Shown piece by piece: positions 14,976-22,951 of a stretch of DNA of 24,217 nucleotides. The notes beneath the pieces are model-generated. The model had not been told where the DNA came from, made no database searches, and saw only the letters and a program-made list of their open reading frames with translations. The position numbers and the translations under genes are program-made. The DNA is from CAYGJN01 sp964350135 (GTDB taxonomy: Bacteria > Bdellovibrionota > Bacteriovoracia > Bacteriovoracales > Bacteriovoracaceae): NCBI GenBank assembly GCA_964350135.1, contig CAYGJN010000032.1, positions 1 to 24,217 of the forward strand. Reading direction: 5' to 3'. Each line of letters starts with the position of its first letter. Position 1 is the stretch's first letter.

Positions 14976-15464
14976 ATGGAAAAGAGATTTTATGACTTTA
15001 AGGCCAAAGATATTAAAGGCGAAGAAGTAGATTTTTCTGATTTTAAAGGAGATGTCTTATTGGTCGTCAATGTGGCAAGTAAATGCGGTTTTACATCTCA
15101 GTATGAAGGTTTAGAAAATGTTTTTAAAAAGTATAAGGATCAGGGGTTTAAAGTGTTAGGCTTCCCTTGTAATCAATTTGGTGCACAAGAGCCAGGTGAA
15201 GAAAAAGAGATAGAGGAGTTTTGTTCTTTAAATTATGGGGTTAGTTTCCCAATGTTTTCAAAAGTAGATGTGAACGGGGATAACCAGCATCCACTTTTTA
15301 AATTTCTTAAATCTCAAGCACCAGGTCTTATGGGAACAGAGATAATCAAATGGAATTTTACAAAGTTTCTTATTAATAAAAATGGGGATGTTCTTAAACG
15401 GTTTGCACCGAAAGATACTCCTGAGAAAATTGCAATAGAATTAGAAGACTTAATAAAAGGATAA
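14976..15464 (+). CDS. Glutathione peroxidase family thiol peroxidase
   Basis: 162 residues, the usual bacterial length. The peroxidatic cysteine is C37 in NVASKCGFTSQY. The tetrad partners are Q71 (FGAQEPG) and W126-N127 (IKWNFTKFLI). GFPCNQFG is the family signature. C83 in FCSLNYGVSFPMF is at the resolving-cysteine position of thioredoxin-dependent members, so reduction by thioredoxin is likelier than by glutathione. It reduces hydrogen peroxide and lipid peroxides in the cytosol. AAGGAG lies just before the ATG. Its TAA overlaps the ATG of the next gene, giving a two-gene operon. Confidence 0.94.
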   Translation: MEKRFYDFKAKDIKGEEVDFSDFKGDVLLVVNVASKCGFTSQYEGLENVFKKYKDQGFKVLGFPCNQFGAQEPGEEKEIEEFCSLNYGVSFPMFSKVDVNGDNQHPLFKFLKSQAPGLMGTEIIKWNFTKFLINKNGDVLKRFAPKDTPEKIAIELEDLIKG

Positions 15465-16129
15465 TGATGAAAAGAGTATTAATTGTTGGAAGTAATAGAG
15501 GTATCGGCCTTGAATATGTAAAGCAGTATAAGAATAATGCTTATGAAGTCATTGCCGCTTGTCGAATTGCAAGTCCCGAGCTTAAAGCTCTTGATGTAGA
15601 GGTCATAGAGGGAATTGATATTGGCAAAGAAGAGACAATTCGCTTACTACAAAATTCTTTGCAAGGTAGAAAGTTGGATCTCATTGTAAATAATGCTGGA
15701 ATCATGAGAAAAGAGAGCTTAGATCATTTGAATTATAAAACAATAGAAGAGCAGTTTCGTGTTAATACACTTGGTCCAATTCGAGTAACAACTATGCTTC
15801 TTTCAAATTTAAAGCAAGGTAGCAAAGTTGCTATGATGACTTCAAGAATGGGCTCAATTAAAGATAATACTAGTGGTGGTGCTTATGGATATCGCATGTC
15901 AAAATGTGCTCTTAATATTGCATCGAAATCATTGGCCTATGATTTATCACCAAAAGGTATCTCAATAGCAATATTGCATCCTGGTTACGTGAGAACTGAT
16001 ATGACAGATAATAATGGGTTTATTGACGTCACTGAATCAGTAAATGGGCTTATAAAAGTTATTGATAGGCTTGATATTCATAATTCTGGGACATTTTGGC
16101 ATTCTAATGGAGAAGAGCTGCCTTGGTAA
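15464..16129 (+). CDS. Short-chain dehydrogenase, C-factor (CsgA)-like
   Basis: 221 residues with the classical SDR features: GSNRGIG (9-15) for NAD(P) binding, NNAG (76-79), a serine in TSRMGS (127-131) and the catalytic Y143-x-x-x-K147. The stretch TSRMGS...GGAYGYRMSK, then LHPGYVRTDM and a C-terminus ending ELPW, closely follows the Myxococcus C-factor protein CsgA as I remember it. The substrate is unknown; C-factor relatives have been linked to cell-cell signalling or lipid metabolism. ATG 15464 overlaps the peroxidase stop; ATG 15467 is better spaced from AAAGGA. No transmembrane segment. Confidence 0.9.
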   Translation: MMKRVLIVGSNRGIGLEYVKQYKNNAYEVIAACRIASPELKALDVEVIEGIDIGKEETIRLLQNSLQGRKLDLIVNNAGIMRKESLDHLNYKTIEEQFRVNTLGPIRVTTMLLSNLKQGSKVAMMTSRMGSIKDNTSGGAYGYRMSKCALNIASKSLAYDLSPKGISIAILHPGYVRTDMTDNNGFIDVTESVNGLIKVIDRLDIHNSGTFWHSNGEELPW

Positions 16130-16130
16130 T

Positions 16131-16159
16131 TTGACCTATCAAGATGCTTCTCGCAAAAT
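16131..16159 (+). promoter_or_regulatory. Candidate promoter giving a leaderless transcript
   Basis: TTGACC (16131-16136) is followed after 17 bases by CAAAAT (16154-16159), 6 bases before the ATG at 16166. The geometry mirrors the lexA promoter; the -10 is weak (4 of 6). The next gene has no Shine-Dalgarno, which fits. Confidence 0.35.
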
Positions 16160-16165
16160 AGTCTT

Positions 16166-16579
16166 ATGTTAGTTGAAGGAAGATATTCACAAGTTGGTTC
16201 AAAATGGGTAGCAGAAATTCCTTTGCTCTATACTGTTATTTCTTCTCGCACTGGTGAACCTAAAACTGCCTTAGTTGATGATATTAAAAAACTTGCAGAG
16301 AAATCTGAAGTTCATATCAACTTTGTCCCATCAGAAGTTGGGGATAAATTTTATTTTGAAGTTAAAAATATCGATAGATTTCTACCTATTATTCTTAAGC
16401 GTACCAGGCTGGCCAAGAAGCTTAGCATTGGGGATATTACTAAGAGGCTAGGGTTTTCATCAAGAAACTCCTATGCCCAGTATGAATACGGGAAAACTAA
16501 GCTTACTTTCGCCAAGTATCTGGAATTTATAGAGGCAATGGATCCTGAGCTCAAGGTCGTACTTTCGACAATTCACTAA
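16166..16579 (+). CDS. HicB-like / XRE helix-turn-helix protein, orphan
   Basis: 137 residues. The N-terminus (1-45) has the HicB-type half-fold pattern GRYSQVGSKWVAEIPLLYTVISSRTGEP..., although the glycine-rich turn is altered. Residues about 74-120 form an XRE-like helix-turn-helix: LKRTRLAKKLSIGDITKRLG, then SSRNSYAQYEYGKTKLT. That order matches HicB antitoxins with a C-terminal DNA-binding domain. No HicA-sized basic reading frame lies on either side: upstream is the dehydrogenase, downstream speB. It is therefore an orphan regulator or a domesticated antitoxin. The family call is moderate; the helix-turn-helix is clearer than the HicB half. Confidence 0.7.
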   Translation: MLVEGRYSQVGSKWVAEIPLLYTVISSRTGEPKTALVDDIKKLAEKSEVHINFVPSEVGDKFYFEVKNIDRFLPIILKRTRLAKKLSIGDITKRLGFSSRNSYAQYEYGKTKLTFAKYLEFIEAMDPELKVVLSTIH

Positions 16580-16661
16580 GTTTTACCAGTTTCAATCTTT
16601 TTTATTTTCGATCCCCCTAATTCGTTATACGTAGAAATATAAAGCTTTTATGAGGGCAATA

Positions 16662-17519
16662 ATGACCTATTACGGTACTAAACATGCAGATAAAATCAAC
16701 GAACCTGGAGTCTATCTTCTTGGGTTTGGATTTGATGGTACAGCCTGTTTTAGAAAAGGTGCAAAAAAGGGCCCGCACGCCATAAGAGAAGTTTCGGATG
16801 GCATTGAATCCTATTCCCCCTATCTTAAAAAAGATGTCTCAAGCTACGATTGTTTTTATGATTTAGGGGACCTAAAGCTTGAGGTTCATGTTGATCATGA
16901 AGAGATTTGGAATAATGGTAATAAAGAATTTGAAAAACTCACTAAAGATATAGATTTATCTAAGATTAAATTACTAACTTTAGGTGGTGAGCACTCTATC
17001 TCCTATGCCCCTATAAAAAAATATTTAGAAAATTTTAAAGATTTAGTATTAGTACATTTAGATGCCCATGCAGATCTTCGAGATGGTTATGAAGGGTATC
17101 ATTACTCTCATGCTTCTATTATCAGAAGATCATTAGATCATTTTGGGCCCGAGCATGAACTCATTCAATATGGAATACGATCGGGAACCAAGATAGAATT
17201 TGATGAAATGAATAAGCGCAAGTCTCAATGCCATTCATTAAATGAGTTGACTGAGAGACTGTTAGGAGTTGAGAAATCAAGACCAGTTTATCTAACATTT
17301 GATTTGGATTATTTTGATCCAAGTGTATTCCCGGGAACAGGAACTCCGGAGCCAGGTGGAGAAGATTTTCATTCATTCATTAAAATAATTAAAATATTGA
17401 ATAATAAAAATTTAGTTGGAGCAGATATAGTTGAACTTGCTCCAGAGCTTGACTCTTCTGGGTGTAGCTCTGTAGTTGCAACCAAAGTTGTAAGAGAAGT
17501 TCTACTTGCAATGGTATAG
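16662..17519 (+). CDS. speB: Agmatinase (ureohydrolase family)
   Basis: 285 residues from ATG 16662, which follows GAGGG by 5 bases; the ATG at 16650 has no site. Manganese ligands are visible: H111 (LGGEHS), D134, H136 and D138 (DAHADLRD), D214 and D216 (TFDLDYFDP). SHASIIRR and GTGTPEPGG complete the signature. It hydrolyses agmatine to putrescine and urea (EC 3.5.3.11). The assignment as agmatinase rather than arginase rests on the adjacent arginine decarboxylase gene, 3 bases downstream, which makes agmatine. Confidence 0.93.
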   Translation: MTYYGTKHADKINEPGVYLLGFGFDGTACFRKGAKKGPHAIREVSDGIESYSPYLKKDVSSYDCFYDLGDLKLEVHVDHEEIWNNGNKEFEKLTKDIDLSKIKLLTLGGEHSISYAPIKKYLENFKDLVLVHLDAHADLRDGYEGYHYSHASIIRRSLDHFGPEHELIQYGIRSGTKIEFDEMNKRKSQCHSLNELTERLLGVEKSRPVYLTFDLDYFDPSVFPGTGTPEPGGEDFHSFIKIIKILNNKNLVGADIVELAPELDSSGCSSVVATKVVREVLLAMV

Positions 17520-17522
17520 CTT

Positions 17523-19436
17523 ATGAAAACAAGAGATAAAGTAATTTCAGAGAACTTAAATCGTTATTATATTTCCGAGTGGGGAGAGGGATATTTTGGA
17601 ATAAACTCCAAAGGAAATATTTCTATTCGCCCTGAGCCTGAAGCGATATCGGGTGGTCCAGAAATAGATATGATGGAGGTAATTGATGATATTAAGGATC
17701 AAGGCATAAGTCTTCCTGTTGTTATTAGATTCCATGACATTTTACGAGATAAAATTGAAGAGCTAAATGAGACTTTTAATAATGTGATTGATGAGCTCGA
17801 GTACAAAGGAAACTTCCTTGGAGTTTACCCCATTAAGGTTAACCAAATGAGAGAAGTCGTTGAAGAAGTTCTTTCTTCAGGAAAACAATTTAACTTTGGA
17901 CTTGAGGCCGGCTCTAAGGGAGAGCTACTTGCAGTACTTGCAATGAATAGAAATGAAAGCGCCCTTACTATCGTTAATGGTTTTAAGGATAAAGAAGTTT
18001 TAAAACTTGCGATGCTTGGACGAAAACTAGAACGTAAAATAATTGTTGTTATAGAGAAATTCTCTGAACTTAAGGACGCAGTTAAAGTTGCAAAAGAGCT
18101 TAATGTCGAACCGTATTTTGGTCTTAGAGTAAGACTGTCTTGTGGTGGAAGCGGCAAATGGGCCAACTCTAGTGGGGCGAGTGCAAAATTTGGACTTTCA
18201 ACATCTGAGGTTTTGGAATCTTGGGCATACTTAAAAGAAAACAATCTTGAAAGCTCATTAAAACTGATTCATTTTCATATCGGAAGCCAGGTTACTGATA
18301 TTTACAAAATAAAAGATGCTATTACTGAAGCTACCAGATTTTATATAGGCTTAGAAAAGTTAGGTGCTCCTCTGGAATATATGGATGTAGGTGGTGGATT
18401 AGGTGTGGACTATGACGGAAAGTCCTCAGTTGATACATCTTCTAAGAATTATAATCTTCACGCTTATGCTTCTGATATTGTTTATACAATTAAACAGCTT
18501 TGTGACGAGGCAGAGATTAATCATCCCACTGTTGTTTCTGAAAGTGGTCGCTTTATTACGGCCCACCACTCTTGTATTGTAACAAATGTCATCGGAAGTG
18601 TTGGTGAAACACTACGGTCATTTGATGAGGATAAAATTAATCGTTCTGCAACTCTTGTTAAAAATATGTATGATATTTTACATGAGGTTGATGCAACAAA
18701 TCTTGAAGAGTCATACAACGACGCTGTTTATACTAAAGAGCAAGTGAATAATGCTTTTAATTTAGGAGTTCTAAGTTTGGAAGATAAGGCCAGCTCTGAA
18801 GGACTTTTTTGGAAGATAAATAAAAAAATTAAAAATGAATTAGAAGATACTCATAACCTCTCTGATGCATTTAAAAAAATGATTAGAGAAAGTTCCAAAC
18901 AATATATTTGTAATTTTTCGATTTTCCAGTCCTTGCCTGATTCTTGGGCCATTGACCAGCTTATGCCTGTTGCTCCTATCCATCGACTAGATGAAGAACC
19001 AGTGCTTGATTGCACCTTGGTTGATATCACTTGCGACTCTGATGGAAAAATTTCTAATTTTATAGATGGAGGAGTTAAAAAAGAAACCATCAAACTGCAT
19101 ACTCTTGATAAAGAAAATTATTATATTGGTTTTTTTATGACTGGTGCTTATCAGGATGTTATGGGCGATATGCATAATCTCTTTGGACGTTTAAATGAAG
19201 TTCATGTTTATGTTGACGATGATGATCCTGATGATTTTTATATAGAAGAAGTAGTACAGGGATCAAGGACAAGAGATGTTCTTTCTGAGATGCAATACGA
19301 TCACGAGAGGCTGTCTTCAAAAATCAAAAAAAGCGTTGATCGTCTTATTAGTCAGAAGAAAATAATACCAAGAGAAGGAGTTAAGCTTGTTGATTATTAT
19401 GAATCTTGCTTAAACTCATATACTTATTTATCTTAA
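17523..19436 (+). CDS. speA: Biosynthetic arginine decarboxylase
   Basis: 637 residues, close to E. coli SpeA. It is a fold III PLP enzyme: K105 in GVYPIKVNQMREVV binds the cofactor, LEAGSKGELLAVLA follows, HFHIGSQ lies in the barrel, and GGGLGVDYDG and ESGR(FITAHH) contact the phosphate and substrate. The C-terminal region includes CTLVDITCDSDGKI and GAYQDVMGDMHNLFGRLNE. It forms agmatine from arginine (EC 4.1.1.19). With speB in front it makes the agmatine route to putrescine; no spermidine synthase is present in the window. Spacing to speB and to the next gene is tight, suggesting one transcript. Confidence 0.96.
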   Translation: MKTRDKVISENLNRYYISEWGEGYFGINSKGNISIRPEPEAISGGPEIDMMEVIDDIKDQGISLPVVIRFHDILRDKIEELNETFNNVIDELEYKGNFLGVYPIKVNQMREVVEEVLSSGKQFNFGLEAGSKGELLAVLAMNRNESALTIVNGFKDKEVLKLAMLGRKLERKIIVVIEKFSELKDAVKVAKELNVEPYFGLRVRLSCGGSGKWANSSGASAKFGLSTSEVLESWAYLKENNLESSLKLIHFHIGSQVTDIYKIKDAITEATRFYIGLEKLGAPLEYMDVGGGLGVDYDGKSSVDTSSKNYNLHAYASDIVYTIKQLCDEAEINHPTVVSESGRFITAHHSCIVTNVIGSVGETLRSFDEDKINRSATLVKNMYDILHEVDATNLEESYNDAVYTKEQVNNAFNLGVLSLEDKASSEGLFWKINKKIKNELEDTHNLSDAFKKMIRESSKQYICNFSIFQSLPDSWAIDQLMPVAPIHRLDEEPVLDCTLVDITCDSDGKISNFIDGGVKKETIKLHTLDKENYYIGFFMTGAYQDVMGDMHNLFGRLNEVHVYVDDDDPDDFYIEEVVQGSRTRDVLSEMQYDHERLSSKIKKSVDRLISQKKIIPREGVKLVDYYESCLNSYTYLS

Positions 19437-19451
19437 AGTTTGGAAGTAATA

Positions 19452-20009
19452 GTGGAAGAAAGTTCAACTCAACAAAATAGTGCAAATTATATTCAGGCTA
19501 AGGCCCCTTTAAGTTGGGATGAATACTTTATGCTACAAGCAATGATAGCAAGTTTTAGAAGTAAAGACCCTTCGACTAAAGTTGGAGCAGTTTTTGTTGA
19601 TAAAAATAATCACCAAATTACTATGGGATACAACGGCTTTGTTGCAGGTATCGATGAGTCTAAACTTCCTTGGGGCAAAGATGAAAATGAAGGGCTTGAG
19701 CACCAAAAATATGCTTATGTTGTTCATGCTGAGGCTAATGCTATTTTGCACTCACCAGGACCATTAATTGGCACAAGGGCCTATGTAACCCTTTTTCCAT
19801 GTCATGAATGCGCTAAACTTATTGCAAGCACCAAAGTTGATGAAATTATTTATCTATCTGATAAACACCAGCACAAGGACAGTACTAAAATATCCAAGAG
19901 AATTTTTGATTTAGCAGGAATTTCTTATCGCCAAATTAGTATGCGTAAAAACTTAACTGAAAACCTTAATGAACATCTCGCAGCAATGCTACGAGACACC
20001 TCTATCTAG
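19452..20009 (+). CDS. dCMP deaminase
   Basis: 185 residues. CDA-superfamily zinc enzyme with H92-A-E94 (VVHAEANAILH) and P116-C117-H-E-C120. STKVGAVFVD, GYNGFVAGIDE and LPWGK...KYAYVVHAE are typical of deoxycytidylate deaminase, which converts dCMP to dUMP for thymidylate synthesis (EC 3.5.4.12). The start is taken as GTG 19452 because GGAAG at 19442-19446 is 5 bases before it; TTG at 19440 would be inside that site. It sits 15 bases after speA. Its 3' end overlaps the convergent hydrolase gene by 21 bases. Confidence 0.92.
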   Translation: MEESSTQQNSANYIQAKAPLSWDEYFMLQAMIASFRSKDPSTKVGAVFVDKNNHQITMGYNGFVAGIDESKLPWGKDENEGLEHQKYAYVVHAEANAILHSPGPLIGTRAYVTLFPCHECAKLIASTKVDEIIYLSDKHQHKDSTKISKRIFDLAGISYRQISMRKNLTENLNEHLAAMLRDTSI

Positions 20010-20975
20010 TTCAGGGATTTCTGAAATCGTATTTTTGATAAACTCAGCAATTCTGCTTTCATGTGTGAAGTCTTTACCTATACCTTTCATAAAACCAACA
20101 TGACCACCAAAGCTTGGAGTTTCAAGTTTTACAAATTTATGCTTATTAACAAGCTTTTTATCTGTGCTACTTGAACCAAGAAATGGATCATCTTTAGAGT
20201 TAAGGATAAGAGTATTAACTTTAACTAAATCCAATTTGTAGAGAGTTGAGTTTTTTTCATAATAATCCTCTTCATCTTTGAATCCACCAAGAGGAGCTGT
20301 TACATAACGGTCAAAATACTTAAGTGATCTAAGTTTTGTAAGGTGAGGAGTTTTCTTTTTAATTTCTGGGTACATGCCTTGTAAGATTCTAAGCTTGTTG
20401 AGAATGCTTGCTAAGAAGAATAACTCGTAATGCTTGTTTTTAATTTTAGCAAGTTCAACACTGGACTCACGAAGGCTAAGCGGTGATGAAACAACACTGG
20501 ATCCTTTAATCTGTGGGTAATTATGTTCTGCTAAAAAATTCAACGTAATACAACCACCAAGGCTATACCCCACAAGAAAAATGTTTTCATACTTGAGATC
20601 ATTAATAGCAAAATCTACCACGGCCTTAAGGTCTTGGGTCCTGCCTGCATGATAAAGAGTTGAAGTGTGGCTGAAATCGGAACCGCAATTTCTTAAGTTC
20701 CAACTGAGAGTATCTACTGAAATCTTTTCAAGTTCTAGGTTGAGACCCTTTATATAAACTGAAGAGGCGGACCCTTCCATGCCATGTGTTTGAATAACTA
20801 AAGTCTTATTTTTGGGTGTCTTATAAAAAACCTCTATGGGTACTTCACCGTTTGTGATGACTCTTTTCACTCCAATATTATTGTCAACCTTTCTAAAAAT
20901 ATAAGGATAGAGAGTTTGAAAATGTGGGTTTCTGTGAACTTTTTTAAAGGGAGCAAGAACTCTTTTTTGTAACAT
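19989..20975 (-). CDS. YheT-like alpha/beta hydrolase
   Basis: 328 residues. The N-terminal NPHFQTLYPYIFRK is the hallmark of the YheT/UPF0017 (AB-hydrolase, ABHD1/2/3-like) group. The triad candidates are S138 (VGYSLGGC), D262 or D263 (NSKDDPFLG) and H292 (FGGHVGF). The oxyanion HGMEGS (64-69) and NLRNCGSD are also typical. Members are esterases of unsettled substrate, often on medium-chain lipids. No signal peptide. AAGGAA lies 4-5 bases before the ATG on the minus strand. It is not obviously co-transcribed with the kinase gene 123 bases upstream. Confidence 0.9.
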   Translation of the reverse strand: MLQKRVLAPFKKVHRNPHFQTLYPYIFRKVDNNIGVKRVITNGEVPIEVFYKTPKNKTLVIQTHGMEGSASSVYIKGLNLELEKISVDTLSWNLRNCGSDFSHTSTLYHAGRTQDLKAVVDFAINDLKYENIFLVGYSLGGCITLNFLAEHNYPQIKGSSVVSSPLSLRESSVELAKIKNKHYELFFLASILNKLRILQGMYPEIKKKTPHLTKLRSLKYFDRYVTAPLGGFKDEEDYYEKNSTLYKLDLVKVNTLILNSKDDPFLGSSSTDKKLVNKHKFVKLETPSFGGHVGFMKGIGKDFTHESRIAEFIKNTISEIPELDRGVS

Positions 20976-21098
20976 GGTATTCCTTTTGATTTTAAAAGAT
21001 AGAACAATTCTAATGAGCTTGAATACTAATCACAATGGGGAATAAGATTCGCTGCCAATAGCGCCAAGATTAAATTTATTGAGAGGATAATGCAAACT

Positions 21099-22178
21099 TT
21101 AAGCAGCAATGTCAGATCTTTTTGCTGTTATTTTAGGAAGACTAACCTTAAAGCAGGTATTCTGGGATTCCTCTATGGTTAGATCTCCTCCTTGCTTTTG
21201 CATAACAGACTTTGAAAGACTTAGCCCGATACCCGTACCTTTTCCTACCTCTTTAGTACTAAAAAAGGGAAGAAAGATTTTTTGTTTAACATCTTGGGGG
21301 ATACCTGATCCACTATCTGTTACATAGAGGTCAATACTATTTTTATTATCTTCAATTCTAATCTCAACCCATTTCTCAGAGTTTTTTTCAATAGCATCAA
21401 AAGAATTGTTTAAAAGATTAAGAAGCACCTGAGAGGTTTGTATTCGTGAGCAATATATTTTCTTGCCTAGCATTTCTCGGTTGGAAATTTTAAGGTCAAT
21501 TTTGTGGCTTTTAAATCTCTCCTGACTTAACGAGAGAACATCTTTTATAATAGAGGCGATTAAATGATAGTTTTTATTTTCAACAGCTTCATCCCGTGAA
21601 AGATTGCGTAAACTAATAACAATTTTGCTGATCCTCTCTGTCGTATTATTAATTTTATTTAAAAGACTCTGGCAGCGATTTAGATCAATATTTTCTTTTT
21701 CCAGTAATTTCTTGATAATATTAGAGCTGGCCATAATGATTGTGAGAGGATTATTGATTTCATGGGCTATTCCACCGGACATCTCTCCAATTGCAGATAA
21801 CTTAGAAACAGTTGCCATTTTGATAGAAGCATCTTCAATTTTAGAGAGCATCTTCTCTCGACTTCTTAAAAGCAATCCTATTTCAGTATTGGGAATATCA
21901 TCTAGTTCAATATCAATTCTTGCTATATGCTCATCACTGGTTTCATTATTCATTCTTATAAGCTCTTCTATATGCTTACCTACAAGTTGCTCATAAAAGA
22001 TAACAGGTAAAATACAGGCAATTCCAAGAAAACCAATCTCTAGATAAATAGGGGGAACCTTAATAAATGATCCGAGATAGTGAAAAAGCCCATAATATAT
22101 AGGCCCCAAAAAAAGGGCGGTTAGTCCAAAAATTCTTAGACCAACACTGGAAAATAAATTTGAAAACCAATTCATCAT
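21099..22178 (-). CDS. Membrane sensor histidine kinase, orphan
   Basis: 359 residues. Two hydrophobic segments (about 13-35 and 43-64) leave almost no periplasmic loop, so the input is probably intramembrane or cytosolic. The H-box is GEMSGGIAHEINNPL with H139. The ATPase domain has an N-box (LLNLLNNSFDAIE), a G1 box (VTDSGSGIP), an F-box (FLPFFSTKEVGKG) and a G2 box (GTGIGLSLS). All key residues are present, so it should autophosphorylate. No receiver gene is adjacent; the only receiver-like gene in the window lacks its aspartate, although an HPt gene lies about 1.8 kb away. AAGGA precedes the ATG. Confidence 0.94.
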   Translation of the reverse strand: MMNWFSNLFSSVGLRIFGLTALFLGPIYYGLFHYLGSFIKVPPIYLEIGFLGIACILPVIFYEQLVGKHIEELIRMNNETSDEHIARIDIELDDIPNTEIGLLLRSREKMLSKIEDASIKMATVSKLSAIGEMSGGIAHEINNPLTIIMASSNIIKKLLEKENIDLNRCQSLLNKINNTTERISKIVISLRNLSRDEAVENKNYHLIASIIKDVLSLSQERFKSHKIDLKISNREMLGKKIYCSRIQTSQVLLNLLNNSFDAIEKNSEKWVEIRIEDNKNSIDLYVTDSGSGIPQDVKQKIFLPFFSTKEVGKGTGIGLSLSKSVMQKQGGDLTIEESQNTCFKVSLPKITAKRSDIAA

Positions 22179-22267
22179 TCTGTCCTTGAGGTCCTATCGA
22201 CGAGATAAAGCCTTGGGTTTAATACTTATTTAATCAAGAAACTGGGGCCTTGAGCCGTAAAGAGCTC

Positions 22268-22579
22268 ATGGTAATTAAGAGTCTTATTCTCGTGGTTTTA
22301 GTCTCGTCAAGTGCCTTTGGGGTGGAAATGGGAAAGCCTAAGGCCTACTCAAACTACTACGCACAAATGCGCTATCCTGCTGATAATTCAGCAAAATGCT
22401 CTTGGGTTAACCAGCGGGTATTAGAGGTGATGCCAGCAAATCAGCACAGTGTTTTGCTCTGCCAAGGAGTTGTAAATTGTTCTGGTTCCATCAGTGGGCG
22501 TCATGAAATTGCCTGTGTTGGACGATGTGGAGATCCGACTGTTTGTGCCCAATCTGGAACAGTTAAAAGAGTCCAGTAG
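22268..22579 (+). CDS. Small secreted six-cysteine protein
   Basis: 103 residues with a signal peptide (MVIKSLILVVLVSSSAFG, about 18 residues). The mature part has six cysteines (AKCSW, LLCQG, NCSG, IACVG, RCGD, VCAQ), probably three disulfides, and no domain I recognise. The last third, SGSISGRHEIACVGRCGD, is the most family-like stretch. A TTG at 22250 could extend the N-terminus by six residues; ATG 22268 gives a more normal signal peptide. It is divergent from the histidine kinase, with 89 bases between starts. Confidence 0.6.
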   Translation: MVIKSLILVVLVSSSAFGVEMGKPKAYSNYYAQMRYPADNSAKCSWVNQRVLEVMPANQHSVLLCQGVVNCSGSISGRHEIACVGRCGDPTVCAQSGTVKRVQ

Positions 22580-22606
22580 GTTATTTTGTACAGAACTGAC
22601 AAGTTC

Positions 22607-22635
22607 TTGAAATGAGGAATTTTATCTGCTAAACT
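22607..22635 (+). promoter_or_regulatory. rpsU promoter
   Basis: TTGAAA (22607-22612) and TAAACT (22630-22635) are 17 bases apart, and the ATG is at 22650, so the predicted leader is only about 8 bases. The perfect dyad AGAACT/AGTTCT (22592-22607, 4-base loop) overlaps the first base of the -35 and could be an operator or a weak upstream hairpin. Confidence 0.5.
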
Positions 22636-22649
22636 AGCCCTCACCTAAT

Positions 22650-22877
22650 ATGAAAAATAATAAGTGTAATATCTACATTCAGGTTGGAGACGGCGACAAT
22701 ATCAGCTGGGTACTTAAAAAGTTTAAGCGTCAATGCGACACTATGGGTATCTCAAAAGAATATAAAAAGCGTAAATTTCACCGTAAACCATCCATTAGAG
22801 AAAAAGAGAAGACTGAAGCTGCTCAAAAGAGAAAGCTTAAGGAAGATCGTAAAAAGCGTAGAAAAGAAAAGATATAA
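22650..22877 (+). CDS. rpsU: Ribosomal protein bS21
   Basis: 75 residues, very basic. The N-terminal strand NIYIQVGDGDNISWVLKKFKRQC, the SKEYKKRKFHRKPS turn and the long Lys/Arg helix to the end fit bS21, which binds the 30S platform near the anti-Shine-Dalgarno of 16S rRNA. There is no Shine-Dalgarno before the ATG, and the predicted leader is very short, which is unusual for a highly expressed protein. It is a single gene with a good promoter and stands apart from other ribosomal genes, as is common for rpsU. Confidence 0.85.
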   Translation: MKNNKCNIYIQVGDGDNISWVLKKFKRQCDTMGISKEYKKRKFHRKPSIREKEKTEAAQKRKLKEDRKKRRKEKI

Positions 22878-22951
22878 TACTTTGTAGTTTTTTCATTCGA
22901 TTTTATCCAAAACTGATTTTCTGATACCTATATGACAGCGGAGTGCTGTCG

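Noticed and set aside
21604..21996. 130-codon frame opposite the histidine kinase
   Set aside because: It is the antisense of a clear kinase gene; the hydrophobic look comes from the complement of Asp/Asn/Glu/Lys codons.
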